This document shows, in pieces, positions 46,458-58,350 of a stretch of 64,000 nucleotides of DNA. The stretch is from the NCBI GenBank assembly GCA_945859605.1, contig OX243815.1:38962329-39026328 (forward strand), written 5' to 3'. Made by a program: the position numbers and the translations under genes. Origin of the DNA: Lumbricus rubellus (Eukaryota; Annelida; Clitellata; Crassiclitellata; Lumbricidae). The notes beneath the pieces were generated by a model. The model had not been told where the DNA came from. It did not search any database and was given only the letters and a program-made list of their open reading frames with translations. The first letter of the stretch is position 1. Every line of letters starts with the position of its first letter.

Positions 46458-46643
46458 TTACTCAGTTTTGAAATGGCGTGCGCTGGCAATGAAGGCCTTT
46501 CCCATGCAATACATCATCAGTGTGTTTGTTAAAAACAACAATCCATCACTTTGATGAATATCGTCCAAAACCTGCATCCACAATTCCTCATCCATTCTCT
46601 TGGAAAGCATTTTACTACTTACTAGGCCAGAAATATCTTCCAA
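46458..46643 (-). CDS. Unidentified minus-strand open frame, possible exon or relic
   Basis: The frame reads EDISGLVSSKMLSKRMDEEL, then WMQVLDDIHQSDGLLFLTNT, then LMMYCMGKAFIASARHFKTE and a stop. There is no ATG at its upstream edge, so it would be an exon or a TE remnant. The amino acid composition is protein-like, but I recognise no family, and splice signals are ambiguous (a GTAAGTAG lies inside it). Confidence 0.2.
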   Translation of the reverse strand: MEDISGLVSSKMLSKRMDEELWMQVLDDIHQSDGLLFLTNTLMMYCMGKAFIASARHFKTE

Positions 46644-47010
46644 TCTCTTGTGTTACGGTATAGAGTCTCCAAGTAACTTATGATCTTCTATTAGGCGGCG
46701 ATTGCGGTTAACGGATTTAACTGCAATAATTCATTCATTTCTGCGCTGCATTGCTGGGCCCAGCGTATGTAATACTATGCATGTATGTGTAGCTTGTTTC
46801 TAATGTGGGTCCATCCGTGTCTCACTTATAGTGCATGTCTGGACTTGTATATCATAGTGGTTTACTTCTTCACTTTAGTCTCCATTCATTATCCGATTGT
46901 TTAATGGATATTAAAGTAGGCTATTGCGTTCCAAATTCCAATAGGTTATAGGCTATAGGGTATACAACCCTCATACCAACTTTACTTATAACAAAAGAGC
47001 AACACGTCAG
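46644..47010. other. Intergenic, no gene seen
   Basis: No supported feature; it lies downstream of the polyadenylation signal of the minus-strand gene at 47755-49748. Confidence 0.35.
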
Positions 47011-47026
47011 TATAAGATATTAATTA

Positions 47027-47032
47027 TTTATT
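47027..47032 (-). terminator. Candidate polyadenylation signal AATAAA
   Basis: AATAAA on the minus strand about 720 bases after the stop codon at 47755. It is the best candidate 3' end for the interrupted acidic-protein gene. Confidence 0.45.
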
Positions 47033-47235
47033 CAGCGTGATATGAATAGTTATTAGTTTTACACCTTGAAACATATTTACACAACATTTTGCATTAATAG
47101 TCATGTTTTCTTAAACAAAAATTATTTAGACATCCATTGAACGTACATCCGGAAAACATTCTAAGTCTTAGAGAACACTTAGACTACGGCGAAGTACGCG
47201 TCCAATTCGTCAGAAACAAGTCAATAGACTCGTTG

Positions 47236-47700
47236 AACAATCGGTGTGTAATATTGATCACTATTGTTTCCACAGATTCAAACATTATATAGCCTACACG
47301 ACAGTAAGATGGTATACTATACAGTATAATATAGGTCACTGTTCATTCCACAATCCACAGATTCAAACATTATTGACACGACAGTAAGATAGTAGGTTAT
47401 ATAGTATAATATTGATCACTATTGCTTCCACAGATTCAAACATTATATTCACGAATCACGACACAGTAAGATATAGTAGAGGTTACAGTATAGCCTAATA
47501 TAGATCACTGTTCATTCCACAATCCACAGATTCAAACATAATTGACACGACCGTAAGATAGTAAAGGCTACAGTATAATATAGGTCACATTCATTTCACA
47601 ATCCACAGATTCAAACATTATATAGCCTACACGACAGTAAGATAGTATAGCCTACAGTATAATATTGATCACTATTCATTCCACATGCAGGTTCCGACAT
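47236..47700 (-). repeat. Tandem repeats of 75-95 bp in the presumed 3' UTR
   Basis: About five diverged units with CACAGATTCAAACAT at 47271, 47356, 47430, 47525 and 47605, followed by ACACGACAGTAAGATAGTA and ACAGTATAATAT. The flanks (about 47078-47130 and 47697-47755) are also copies of each other, sharing TTACACAACATTT and CATTAATAGTC. Confidence 0.8.
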
Positions 47701-47754
47701 TATTTACACAACATTTACATTAATAGTCTGTTTTCTTTAACGAAAATTATTTGA

Positions 47755-49748
47755 TTAAACCGCCGTTGTTTTCACATACTGAAAATATTTTTCATTCTGA
47801 AGAACGCTAATGTCAAAGAACGAGTCGAATTCGTCTGAAAAACAACTCGTCGAACAATCATAATTGATATACGTACTTTCAAGGCAGCTGTCTTCTTCGT
47901 AGAGCGACGGAAAAGCATTCACGTTGATCGATGTAGACGATAGGCAACTGCTCGAACAAAAGCCATCGTCGTTTTGCGTCGTTGAATCGTCCGTATCCAG
48001 CTTATCGTCGGTCGAGTTCAAGACGAGTTCGTGGAATGGGTTCTCCAGACGAAAGGAGTCGAAATCGGAGAAGAGACTTTCGTTGAGGTCTGTGACAAAA
48101 GTGAGGTCTAAGCTGTTCGGATTAAGAGTCAGAGCAGCAGGCACGAGTTGCGGCGGCACTTCGGAGTCATCGAAGGAGAGAGAAGAAGAGAGGAGTTGTA
48201 GCGTTGTGTCTATGTCGGTGATCGTATCGTCTGCTTCGAAGAATGACGTCATCGTGGCGTCATAGATGACGACGTCTGGCGTGTCGGTTATTTCGTACGT
48301 CGACCATTCAGCACGACGAGACGAATTGAATTTCCTGGATGTTTCGTTGCTGCTAAAAACGCTGATCTCCTCTCTTTGTTCAACAGCAGAAACTGATGTC
48401 TTACTTGTCATCGGATCGTAAAGTTTTTCGTCGATGTCGTCAGAAGATTGAATTCGTTTCTTCGTCTGGTCGTCGTCTATTTCTTTCGTTTCGTCCGTCG
48501 TCGTTCGTTTAACACGTTGACCGCGAGGTACGAGTTAACTCGTATTCCAGTTGGTAGTCTGGGACGCGAGGTACGAGTAAACTCGTACTCCAGATATACA
48601 GGGACTTTAGGAGTCGTGCTGGCAATCAATGGTACCTCTGGTAATGGGAGATCAGATTCTCAGCCAGGCCTGGCTTGTCGATGCCTTTCAGCAGGGTTGA
48701 CGCATGTCATAAAGCGAAGGGGTTTTCTCCGGTCAAATTTACGATGGGCTGCCACGTGTAAGAGAGCACGGTACCCATTCAGACCTCGAGCTTTATTATG
48801 GGGCGGGCGGAGACGTCTGTTGTAATTGTAGGTCCTGTCATTAGTTTATTAGTGATACAATTTTATTGCATTCCTAACATACGACTCTACAAAATTTAGC
48901 TTTCAAGCCAAAAACCAGGGCTCACAACTGGCAATCCACAACCTGAGATGAGAAAGTTCTTGGGACTTGTCTTTCTGATGAGGCCTATATTGCCTATAGG
49001 CCTATATTGTGAATTGCTGGAGTACAGATCCGACTATTGCCACTCCTCCTTTCAATCAGACCATGACTCATGATAGATTTGAACCTATAGGCCTGCTGAA
49101 ATTCTGGCATAATTGCGATATGAAGGTTTGTCTGAAAATGGCAGGCTTTTCAAGCTGTGTGACATTTTCATTGTCGATATTATGCCAATTTCACGAGTTC
49201 AAGCCGTCTGTTGGCTATGGTCTACCCTAGAACGCGACATTCATAGGCCTACGGATGAGTGTTGTGGCACGGGCTGCTGAAATGCAGACAGTTTCTTTAG
49301 CCAGGTTACTGTATAGCATAGGCCTATAGCAGACTAATAGACTAATATTATGACTGTTTCTTTGCATTTTCCCCTTTGCATTTCGTAAGTCACTGTCAAT
49401 GACAACTGACAATAGCCTCATTGTCTATGATTTTGGTCGGGCTGCTGCGTAGATCAACAGGACCTGGTAATGAATGGTCCCTGCGATCAAATTTTATGAT
49501 CTAGCTGCCCGTGTGACGCACGTGTCAAATTTACGATCGGCATGCCGGGGTTCAAATTTTCTATGGTGCCGCCGCGGACTGCAAAGAAATGATCCCGCGG
49601 TCAATGTGTTAACAACACACCGTAGAAGTAGTTGTTGGATGAAAGCGATGACTGTGTTATTTCCTCTTACCGTCTCTTCCTCCACATCTGCTGATGATGC
49701 TTTCCTGCTTTTCGAAGACTTGCGCTTCATGAACAGCTTGCGAACCAT
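47755..49748 (-). CDS. Acidic Ser/Asp-rich protein gene, frame split by a piggyBac-type element
   Basis: Part A runs 49748-49609 and part B 48508-47755, read on the minus strand. The ATG at 49748 has good context (A at -3, G at +4) and opens MVRKLFMKRKSSKSRKASSA, a basic head that could be a nuclear signal (inference). The frame reaches the TTAA at 49609-49612 and meets the element. Past it, part B reads VKRTTTDETKEIDDDQTKKR and then a long Ser/Thr/Asp/Glu-rich part, with short acidic-hydrophobic blocks such as DSFFDISVL, to the stop at 47755. Taking one TTAA as the join gives 297 codons with no stop. The whole resembles a regulatory protein with an acidic activation-type tail, but I recognise no family. 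A possible donor (ACG|GTAAGAGG at 49671/49670) means splicing around the element cannot be excluded. As sequenced, the unspliced frame is broken. Confidence 0.6.
48513..49608 (+). mobile_element. piggyBac-type element, 1,096 bp, inside a coding frame
   Basis: The ends CACGTTGACCGCG and CGCGGTCAATGTG are flanked by TTAA (48509-48512 and 49609-49612). Inside, on the plus strand, are remnants of a piggyBac transposase: KFLGLVFLMRP near 48955-48990 and NCWSTDPTIATPPFNQTMTH followed by DRFEPIGLLKFWHN at 49012-49113. These match the YWS.DP...TP.F...M.R.RFE.I...LHF.DN block of the family. Subterminal repeats GCGAGGTACGAGT.AACTCGTA occur twice at the left end. It is non-autonomous. Confidence 0.85.
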
Positions 49749-49859
49749 TATTGTAAATTTAGTCCGACCGATATAGATCTAATAGAATATTCTAAATCGA
49801 CTCTTATAACTTCCACCTTCTTCGAAACAAATATGATGAATATTGACGGTGGCAAGTCG

Positions 49860-49867
49860 TATTTATA
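49860..49867 (-). promoter_or_regulatory. TATA box of the interrupted gene
   Basis: TATAAATA on the minus strand, 112 bases upstream of the ATG at 49748. Transcription would start near 49830, leaving a 5' UTR of about 80 bases. Confidence 0.55.
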
Positions 49868-51590
49868 GTCGGAACCCAATTTGTTTATCTAGAATTCAAT
49901 CAATTTGATTATTTATGCTTGGGCTACAGTGTTTACACAAGCGCTTTTGACTAGCCGCCAATTAACCCTAATTAGGTTATCAAACGGGAAGCTATTACAG
50001 GCCATTGTTACTTTGGGACCTACCGTTTTAAACAAATAATTGTTTTAGCTTACCTGTGTAGGCACGGTGGCATCAAAAGGCCGGAATTCAGCTTTGAACT
50101 TAAACCGAGGAGTCGGCATGCAAAGATAAATGAAGTTACCTAGCCTTTTGAGTCAATGAAATTATTTTAATCATCCCAATATTTGTCGTGAACTTCAAAA
50201 GACCGGAATTGAGCCTTGATCTCAAAACGACAACAAATTAATTATTAGCCTAAGTGGTCGCGTGCTTTGTCTATGGGCCTTGGCAGGCTTACGCTTTTCG
50301 ATCCGCTTAATTCAAATCATAGTAACAATGACTATAATTGTTATACTTCAAAAGAGTTATATTGAATTTGAAACTGAAATCTATCCGCTTTGATTTTAGG
50401 CTTTAAGCAATTGCGGTAAAGTTAAGGCGTTTGTTTAATATAACCAACGCATCACAAGTGATCATAGTTAGCCCATTTGAACGGACTTTCACCGGACTAC
50501 ATGCATATACATGTACCTACATGGTAATTCCATTGCTTGCAAGCCAAATTATTCTAACGAAATCTTTTTTCGACATCGTTGAATATGTTTTTCACGAGGT
50601 AGTCATTGGACTTGGTCCTCAAACTTAGCCCGTCTGGATGCATAAGCCGGTTCTTAGCCAAACTCGTGCGGTTTGCTGAATCTTTTCAATTATTTAGCGC
50701 TGTTTTACTGCGCTTAATTACATATCAACACCTAGAACGGATCAAGGCGACCAAAGTTTAACGGGTAGGATGATGGATTTTCTATCTGAACATGAGGCAA
50801 TGCCGCGGTGCAACCTGTATAGGAAATTGCAGTTTATTTCCTAGCGACCACTTGAACTGATAGAAATATGGAGTCAGGAACAACACCAGCGAAAGACAGA
50901 GATGGGTGCGAATAAAAATACGGATATAATATAGTAGCAGAAGCACACGCAAACACGTATGCATGCATGAGAAATGAGACATATAAAGAGCGTGGAAAGA
51001 AGGAAGCACAGTGTTGTAAATGCCAATCTGTTGTATATTATTATGGTTGATGTCTTTTATATTGACAAGAGCAGGGACGAACAAAGCCAGAGACAGTGAG
51101 AGAGAGAAAGAGAGAGAGAAAGAGACAGAGACAAACAGAGAGAGGGAGGGATACAAGGATACAGAAACAGCTGAAGACAGGGACTATCGAAGTTTAAAAA
51201 GATGGAGAGGCCATAGTATGGCATTTCAGCAACCAGAAACAGAAAGAGGCTGAGTGACAGGCTGAGGCAAAGAGACAGAAAAAGACCGAGAGACATAAAC
51301 ATATAGGCAGAAAACGACAAGAAAGATACAGAGACTGCAGGCAGATATTTGTATACAGAAGAGGGATAGATCGATGCTGGTCAATACGACGTGTGTGGAC
51401 GATGGGTGAGACAAGTGAGTTACTGGATACAGTGGATAGATGGATGAATTCCGTCGGAGTCCGTCAGACGTCAGCATGAATCAAACGCAAATCGGACCAA
51501 CGCAGAGCTAGTCGATCGATCGATCGGAAATATATGTCGACCGTCATCATTCTGTGACAACCACCGACTCCATGTAGGCCTATATTCACT
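49868..51590. other. Upstream flank and intergenic DNA
   Basis: Two related segments (CAAAAGGCCGGAATTCAGC near 50073 and CAAAAGACCGGAATTGAGC near 50197) suggest a local duplication about 124 bp apart. AGAGAGA/GACAGAGA purine-rich words lie at 51060-51330. No gene supported. Confidence 0.35.
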
Positions 51591-52175
51591 CCCAGTATAT
51601 GTTTTCTTTCCTTCTCTCCTCTTCCTCTCCATGTCCTTTGTTTTCTTCTTTCTCCCAGTATATGTTTTCTTTCCTCCTTCTTTCCTCCTCTCCATGTTTT
51701 TTGTTTTCTTCTTCCTCCTCTCTTCGGTTCCTCCAATCTCTGTGTATAACTTCTCGTCTGTAATCACATTCACAGTGCACTCCATTTTCCCCTAGCGTCC
51801 ATTTTCGTTGTGATTCCCTTTCCCCAATGCATTCGTTTTTCCAAAGCATTCATTTCCTCTGTGCATGCATTCCCTTTTCCCAACGCCTGTGTATTTCACC
51901 CCAATGCATTTCTTTAACCAGCGCATTCCTTTTCATTATGCATTTCTTTCCTCCCCACACCCTATTCTCCCTCCTTCTGCTTCACTTCGTACCTTCTTCT
52001 GCCCCCACTCGATCACCCCTTTTGCTCCTCTACCAATTTGTGCATACCCCTTCATGGCATCTTCACCATCCTCTCCTACTCTCCTGTCATCGTCCCTTGT
52101 TCTTATTTTTCTTTTTGTTCTTGTTCTTCTTCCTATTCCTATTCCTCTTTCCTTTTCAAACATAATCATTCCACT
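51591..52175. repeat. Degenerate pyrimidine-rich region
   Basis: TTTCTTTCCTTC/CTCCT tracts with two near copies of CCCAGTATATGTTTTCTTTC (51594 and 51655), then recurring GCATT words up to 51945. The long frames here are compositional artefacts. Confidence 0.7.
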
Positions 52176-53104
52176 TCAACCACCACTTTCCATTCTCTTC
52201 ATGTTGGTATTCATCTGTATCTTCTAGATCTATCTATTTTCTCGTCAGCCTATACCCTTTCTTCGAATGTCCTCATGACTTATGTCAGTTATAGGCCTTC
52301 TTGTAATTCAACTGATTCCATGTCCATTCTCGTGTATCGATTACTTTACTTAGAGACACGCAAACCCACATAACTACTGATCTATAGATTTCTTATTGTA
52401 TAGTAGTATTATTATTTGATATATATGCTAAGTAGTTGCCGTTTAACTTCACTGTGTGATAGCAAAGGTCATAAGCGACGCCCTCCTTCTTTATCGAGGC
52501 TTGGGACTTGCACTTTCAGAGTACAACCAGGGACGGATTTAACTCCTTTTTGTTTTACTATTGCTGATATTGATATACGCATTTGTTAAGCGACAATAAT
52601 ATCTAATATAATGAAACATCAATCGATGCCGATGAGTGATCGTTAGTGGAGGATTTATTCAATGTCCCCCTCACACTGTGCGAGTCTCAGAGGGTTGGCT
52701 TGAACCCATAATCTGCCCAACCCTCTCCAGACGACCGCCTCGATTTGCGGTCGGCGGTTGTGTTTGATGACAGGCGGCGTCCTTTGATCGCTGTCCGGTC
52801 ACCCATACAGCCCAACTTTAAAACCGCCTGAGGAGAGGTCATCAATGCCGGTTATACCATTGCCAGTCATCAATGTCCATACGTATTTCTCTTCTATACT
52901 TCATGACCCGTGGCGCATTAGAAGCTAGAATCATTCGCGAAACGAGATCATTAAAACCTTCGTCGAGGATCCTATGTTGCTTTGTGCAACAGAAACAAAA
53001 TAACGTATACTGTAGAACCGGTTTCGATCTTGTAGTTTCAAGTTTGAGTAGATCTATAACCAGACCCTTCTGTGAACGTGAACCAATTTGCTGAGCGTTA
53101 AAGC
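52176..53104. other. Intergenic, no gene seen
   Basis: No supported gene. A short minus/plus symmetry with GGGTTGG..CCCAACCC lies at 52692-52725. Confidence 0.35.
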
Positions 53105-53112
53105 GTTGTATC

Positions 53113-53472
53113 CATAGGCGTAGGGAACATTTCAGCGTTGGGGGGGCAAAAATGAGACTTTTGTCCGAAAATTTTTTTTCGTCCGGCCGAAATCTTAAGA
53201 AAAATTTCCGTTACGTTTGCCGGAAAATTCTGACGACCTTTTTCTAGTCATCCGGCCGAAATCTTCTGAAATTTCCCGTTACTTTTTGCCCGAAAGGTTT
53301 TTTGTTCGGGAAAGTCTGATTTTTCGGGCAAGAAGACCCGGAAAAATAAAAAAGTGAAAAAATGTTAAAACTTTTTTATTTTTTTGGGTCTGCTTGCCCG
53401 AAAAATCAGACTTGCCCAAATTTGGGGGGGGGCATTTGCCCCCCCCCTGGACCCCCGCCTCCTACGCCTATG
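53113..53472. mobile_element. Non-autonomous hAT element, 360 bp
   Basis: The ends CATAGGCGTAGG and CCTACGCCTATG are flanked by an exact 8-bp duplication GTTGTATC (53105-53112 and 53473-53480). The interior has GGGGGGGCAAA and TTTGCCCCCCC arms and CCCGAAAAATCAGAC inverted words. Confidence 0.85.
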
Positions 53473-53480
53473 GTTGTATC

Positions 53481-54640
53481 AGTGTCGTTTGAAGAATATT
53501 GCGGGCCCTGGACAGAGCAATTATACTTGGACCCACGCATGAAGTCATTTTATTGCTTTTTATTTGGGGAACCTATAAAATCGTGGGGTCTGAGCGCTCT
53601 GGCGACTGTCCAGCAGTGTCCATGCCTTAATGGCGGCACTGGTTGACCCTAAGGAGTTGAAGTAGTTCCAGAGCGTAATCTGACACATGCAGGGTATTTC
53701 TAGCAATGATCATCCGAAAGTTGCGTGAACCAAACAAGTGCAGATCTAGGGCGGATAAAATTATGCAATATTTCCGATATAACCCTGATAGCAATATTTT
53801 GGATGTTTATAAGCACCACTGGTTGGTCCTGATTCTCTGCCTATCGATTTTGCTTATACGCATTTTCTGTTCACTGAGTTTCTCTGAAGAAGCTGGCTCG
53901 GTGGATTCAGCTGGCTCGGTGGCTCTCGTTACTTAGCCTTTGAGGACGCTGAAGAAACTTCGATATTACGAATTCAATTACGATTTAATACAGGTATAGA
54001 CTGCGATCAAAACGGCGCTATGTGAAAGAAAGGGAATTTTACATTGCAATGCTGTTTTTCAATGTTTCTGATGCACAAATGATCATTAGTTTTTTCTGTC
54101 TCCGATCAGTCTCTGTCCGATCTTCTTTGTAGGATGATGTATTGCGATATTGCGTCTCTCACATCAAAACCATCTTAGGCCTTGGATTATGGAAGGAAAA
54201 TCTTTATATAGCCTACACAAGTACACCTGCTATAGCCTTTTGACCTAGAGTGTAATGTTTCCAATATCCAAGATTCACGCGCGTATGTGACATAACTGCA
54301 AGATTTGGCAGTCGTCTATAGACTATTATAGGTTATACATGTAACAAAAATTATTATTGTAACATGTAGCATCTAGGCCTAATTATAGTATACTGACTCT
54401 TACCAAAGGCCGGATTCAAAGCTGGCTTTGAGTATAGGTTCAAACTCTGCTATTTTTCTAAAGCCTCATGGTGGCGGCGTTATTTACTGTATTAATATTC
54501 CTATTATTGTCGTAATAATTAGTATGACTGCCTTTATTAGCCTACATTTCTTCTTCTCATTACCATTATTATTGCTGCAATGATCATCTTCACCGGTAGA
54601 TCATTACTATTATCATTATTGTTTCCTGAAATCGCTATCA
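53481..54640. other. Intergenic, no convincing gene
   Basis: An open frame at 53706-53936 includes a hydrophobic stretch (HWLVLILCLSILLIRIF), but nothing else supports it as a gene. The rest is AT-rich. Confidence 0.3.
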
Positions 54641-54680
54641 TTCATCATCATCGTCGTCGTCATCATCATCATCACCATCG

Positions 54681-54749
<69 letters not shown>

Positions 54750-54845
54750 CCACCACCATCATCATCATCACCACCACCATCATCACCATCATCACTATCA
54801 TCACTATCATCATTATCATCATCATCATAGTCGTCGTCGTCGTCG

Positions 54846-54877
<32 letters not shown>

Positions 54878-54892
54878 GGCGTCATCATCATT
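54641..54892. repeat. (CAT)n/(CAC)n trinucleotide array
   Basis: Long CAT runs with CAC and CGT interruptions. It translates as poly-His or poly-Met frames, not genes. Confidence 0.95.
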
Positions 54893-54925
54893 TTGTCCAC
54901 AGGAATTGTGCTGCCAATGACTATA

Positions 54926-55195
54926 TGTAGGCTAAATACTAAATATTCCGGAGAGGAGACAAATACGGTTGCTGTGACTTGTCAATATCCATCGCAAGAA
55001 GTACTCCGGCAACAAAGACTCGTTGACTTGCAGCAGTTGCTCGACGTTTCTTCAAAGCATCTCGAGTCATCGGAAATGCAGAAAGAAATCTCGACCAAGG
55101 TCCGTGAGAAATACAATGCACTGTGCTTGGAACTGGACCAAACGTATCAGCAGCGAGCCGTAGTTTGTTCATTTTGTGACAGCAGTACTTTATAG
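54926..55195 (+). CDS. Possible terminal exon with a coiled-coil segment
   Basis: After an acceptor-like TATATGTAG the frame reads LNTKYSGEETNTVAVTCQYP, then SQEVLRQQRLVDLQQLLDVS and SKHLESSEMQKEISTKVREK. NALCLELDQTYQQ and a stop at 55193-55195 follow. Leucine/isoleucine heptad-like spacing suggests a coiled coil. There is no ATG at the edge, so it would be a 3' exon. It is squeezed between trinucleotide arrays; I recognise no family. Confidence 0.3.
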   Translation, partial: CRLNTKYSGEETNTVAVTCQYPSQEVLRQQRLVDLQQLLDVSSKHLESSEMQKEISTKVREKYNALCLELDQTYQQRAVVCSFCDSSTL

Positions 55196-55199
55196 TTTA

Positions 55200-55435
55200 T
55201 AATAATAATAATAATAATAATAATGTTGCTGCTGCTGCTTGGGTTATTGTTGTTGTCGTTGTTGATGATGCTGATGATCATGATCGTGATGATCATGATG
55301 CCGCTGATGATCATGGTTATGATGATGATGATGAACATAACGATGATGATCATGACGACGACGACGACGATGATGATGATGATGATGATGATGATGACGA
55401 TGATGATGACAGCGACGACGACGATGATGAGACGA
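55200..55435. repeat. (AAT)n, (TGC/TGT)n and (GAT/GAC)n arrays
   Basis: Trinucleotide runs of several kinds in succession. Confidence 0.9.
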
Positions 55436-55466
55436 TTAGGCCATTTATGATTATTATAATAATAAC

Positions 55467-56047
55467 CAGTGTTATTTTAGTTCCAGCATTAATTTTTATT
55501 CCTATTCTTATTCTATTCCATTGTTGTAATTTTTATTCTAGTTTTAGTTCTTCTTTATAAATAAATTTCGTTTTTATTCTAGTTCCACTTCCTATTTAGA
55601 AATAATTTTAGTTCTAGTTCCAGTTCCAGAAATTGTTTTTCTAGTTCCACTTCCACTTCCACTTCTCATAGTTATGTCTAACATGAATGATTACAGTAAC
55701 ACACAAAACAGTGTCTCGAGTCTTTTGACCTATTTATAAGATTAGTAAATTGCGGACAATGCGAATGCGACTGTTAACAAATGTATTATTTGAGATAGAG
55801 TATACGGAGAAGCTACTATCATAGCGCCGCGTGGTGACAAATCAGGAGCCGCCTTCAGTCCGAAAAACTTTTAATTGTTTTTAAAAGTTTCTATTTCTAT
55901 TCCGTTCTCGTTCCAGAAAAATATTGAAATTTTTGTTCCTATTCTATTCTCGTTCCAGAATTATCTTTTATTCCAGTTTTCGTTCCATGGAACGAAATTA
56001 GAATAATTATTATTCTTATTCTATTCTCAGGAACTAAAATAACACTG
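55467..56047. mobile_element. Non-autonomous hAT element, 581 bp
   Basis: The ends CAGTGTTATTTTAGTTCC and GGAACTAAAATAACACTG are perfect inverted repeats flanked by an exact 8-bp duplication ATAATAAC (55459-55466 and 56048-56055). The interior is dominated by TTCTAGTTCCACTTCC-type words at the left and TTCTATTCTCGTTCCAG at the right. Confidence 0.9.
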
Positions 56048-56055
56048 ATAATAAC

Positions 56056-57990
56056 TATTATATTAAAGCTATAATTGGGAACAATTTGACACCACAGCAC
56101 ACAATTCTAACTCTGAATCAAGATGAAAATGTCTCCCCTTCGCGCTTTGATTAATAATTATATCCTGTTATAGGCTAATTGCTTTCTCGTTTATCTTAAA
56201 TGATGATTTTAGATTTTCAACGTACGATTGGTTTTATTGAAATTTACCGATCGAATATCATTGTTTTGCGCTGTGATGATCGCAGAAGTGCTTGAATGCA
56301 GACGAAAGTGATCGTCAACTGTTTTGTATTCCACACACACACACACACACACACACAGTTATTGAACGGAAGTATTGGAACAGATCGATCGTCACTCGTC
56401 ATACGCATAGAGTTACGTGGATGATGATCTAATCGTGTATAGGCTATGAATACCATTTTTAACAATCTAGCTAAAGAAAAAAATTGCGCTTAATTCCCAG
56501 AGGTCACTCCGCTCTGTTCCTTAAGAACCTAAAGTAGACAAGAGTAATTAAATTAACATTCAGCTATAGCCAGTGTAACAATCAGCCAATAGGCTATTCT
56601 AGAAACACATCCTTCTCCTCTGTCTATTGACATTTTATGATTTGCAATGCAGCGGGTTGCATTGCGATTTGTTATCCCAATTGATGATATTATAATCGAG
56701 TAACCAGAAAACATTTAGAGCTGATATTTTTACATCTATATTGCAGCATTACACGTCACACGACCGATAGTACTTTTAAATTATGATGAAAGTATACTGC
56801 GCACCATGGTAAAGTGTTAAACTCTTAAGCAATAAAAGAATGAAGGAAATAAACAAAAATCTTTTTTTAAATGTCCACCCGAACGGCCGTTTGGCCTACC
56901 ACCCGTCCTTCAGAAACCTAAAATTCTCCACTCCAAAGCTGGGGCTAGATTAAATAGGCTACTGATAGAAGAAACGTGTGTATATGTATATATACAAATG
57001 TATATATAAATCTATAGTCTATGTGAATGTCAATGTAAACCTTTTCGAATGCGACTGTTTAGCCTCGACCCTGTTTGTGTTCAATAGGCTGATCAGGTGA
57101 GTCTTCAATTATTACATAGGCCTAACGGAAACGGCAGCTCTGGCTATTGCGGACTTGATTTGATATAGCGCCGGTGAATAAGCTAGTCTCCCTGACGTGG
57201 CTTTTGTGGGCTCTGAGAAATTCTCGAAGATTTACATTGCATTACATTAAGCTTAAAGATGTCTATTTCAATAGGTATTCGCTATGTAAAGCTCTCATCT
57301 ATAGCTGTAATAGCCCGAGATTCAAATCTCTGAAAATGTATAAGTCACCGCTAGTATTCGGACCGCAGTAAAAAAAATGGGAGGAAAGAAAAGAGTTGGA
57401 GAGCGGAAAATAAATTTACCCACCAGCGGTTATAAGATGGTTTCTTGATTTAGTTTCTTCGAGCGATGAAGAAAATCTCGACCTGCAATAATAATTACGA
57501 TTGTTGTCTGTTTAACTTAATGGTCAGCAGGCCTATAGCTTACAATAGGTCGTCTATTCATCGGATCAGTATATCACGAAACGGTCACAGTTTATTGCAT
57601 TTTATTGTGCTATTCAAAAAGAATCAGAACATTGTCGAATTTGTCGAACGAATGCCAGGAATGCAATAAATATTTATCTGAACATGAAAACATTAGTTTA
57701 TTGTCATTTTGAACGAGACATTGTAAGCCACATTGTCGATTGATTAGGTAGCTTAACTTGTAGCCTGATGTGTCAAGGTTCGAATTTTCATTGAAACAAT
57801 TTATCAGTAAATTCTTCACGTAGCCACAACCATAAACATATATTTTATTGCTTCATGTTGCAAATTATCCACACGATAAACAATTTTTTAACAAACTGAA
57901 GACACAGGTATAAACATTAAACATCCTTAAGGGACCAAAGTCTCGCTAACAGGGTTACCCATGTAGGCCTACATTACGAAATAGTGACCG
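56056..57990. other. Intergenic, no gene seen
   Basis: AT-rich; (CA)n at 56331-56357 and TATG/TATA words at about 56975-57012. Confidence 0.4.
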
Positions 57991-57997
57991 GTTATAA

Positions 57998-58076
57998 TTT
58001 GAAACGGTGGCTCAATGGATAACACACTGGCATGGAGATCAGTGGTCTCGAGTTCGATTCCCGAAGCTCCCGTAGT
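57998..58076 (+). ncRNA. tRNA-like sequence (SINE head or tRNA pseudogene)
   Basis: An A-box-like TGGCTCAATGGATAACAC is followed 30-40 bases on by a B-box-like GAGTTCGATTCCC. The acceptor arms do not pair well and the anticodon arm is irregular, so this is a tRNA-derived repeat rather than a working tRNA. It is followed directly by a GTCATGAGATGA tandem, as in tailed SINEs. Confidence 0.4.
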
Positions 58077-58077
58077 T

Positions 58078-58350
58078 TGTCATGAGATGATCATGCGTCT
58101 TCATGAGATGACTATAAGATCGTCATGAGATGACATTGAGTTTGTCATGAGATGATCATGAAACTGTCTGTCATCAGATGACATGGAGATTGTCAATAGC
58201 TATCGTAAGATCGTCATGAGATGACATGAGTTTGTCAAGAGATGTCATAAGATTGTCAATGGATGTCATAAGATCGTCATGAGATGACATGAGATGACCA
58301 TGAGTGACCATGAGATTTGTCATGAGATCACATCATGAGATTATCACGAC
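58078..58350. repeat. Degenerate GTCATGAGATGACATGA array
   Basis: Recurring GTCATGAGATGA(C/T)CATGAG and AAGATCGTCATGAGATGA words with variable spacing. Confidence 0.8.

Noticed and set aside
47924..48265. Plus-strand frame of 113 codons
   Set aside because: Antisense shadow of the acidic-protein gene on the minus strand.
51827..52373. Phe/Ser/Pro-rich frames of 111-120 codons
   Set aside because: Compositional frames in a pyrimidine-rich region, open in several registers at once.
53706..53936. 76-codon frame with one hydrophobic segment
   Set aside because: A single hydrophobic run in AT-rich DNA, with no splice or homology support.
54580..54930. Poly-His and poly-Met open frames
   Set aside because: Trinucleotide CAT/ATG array, no start or splice support and no constraint.
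57998..58076. Functional tRNA gene
   Set aside because: A- and B-box-like words are present, but the acceptor stem does not pair.
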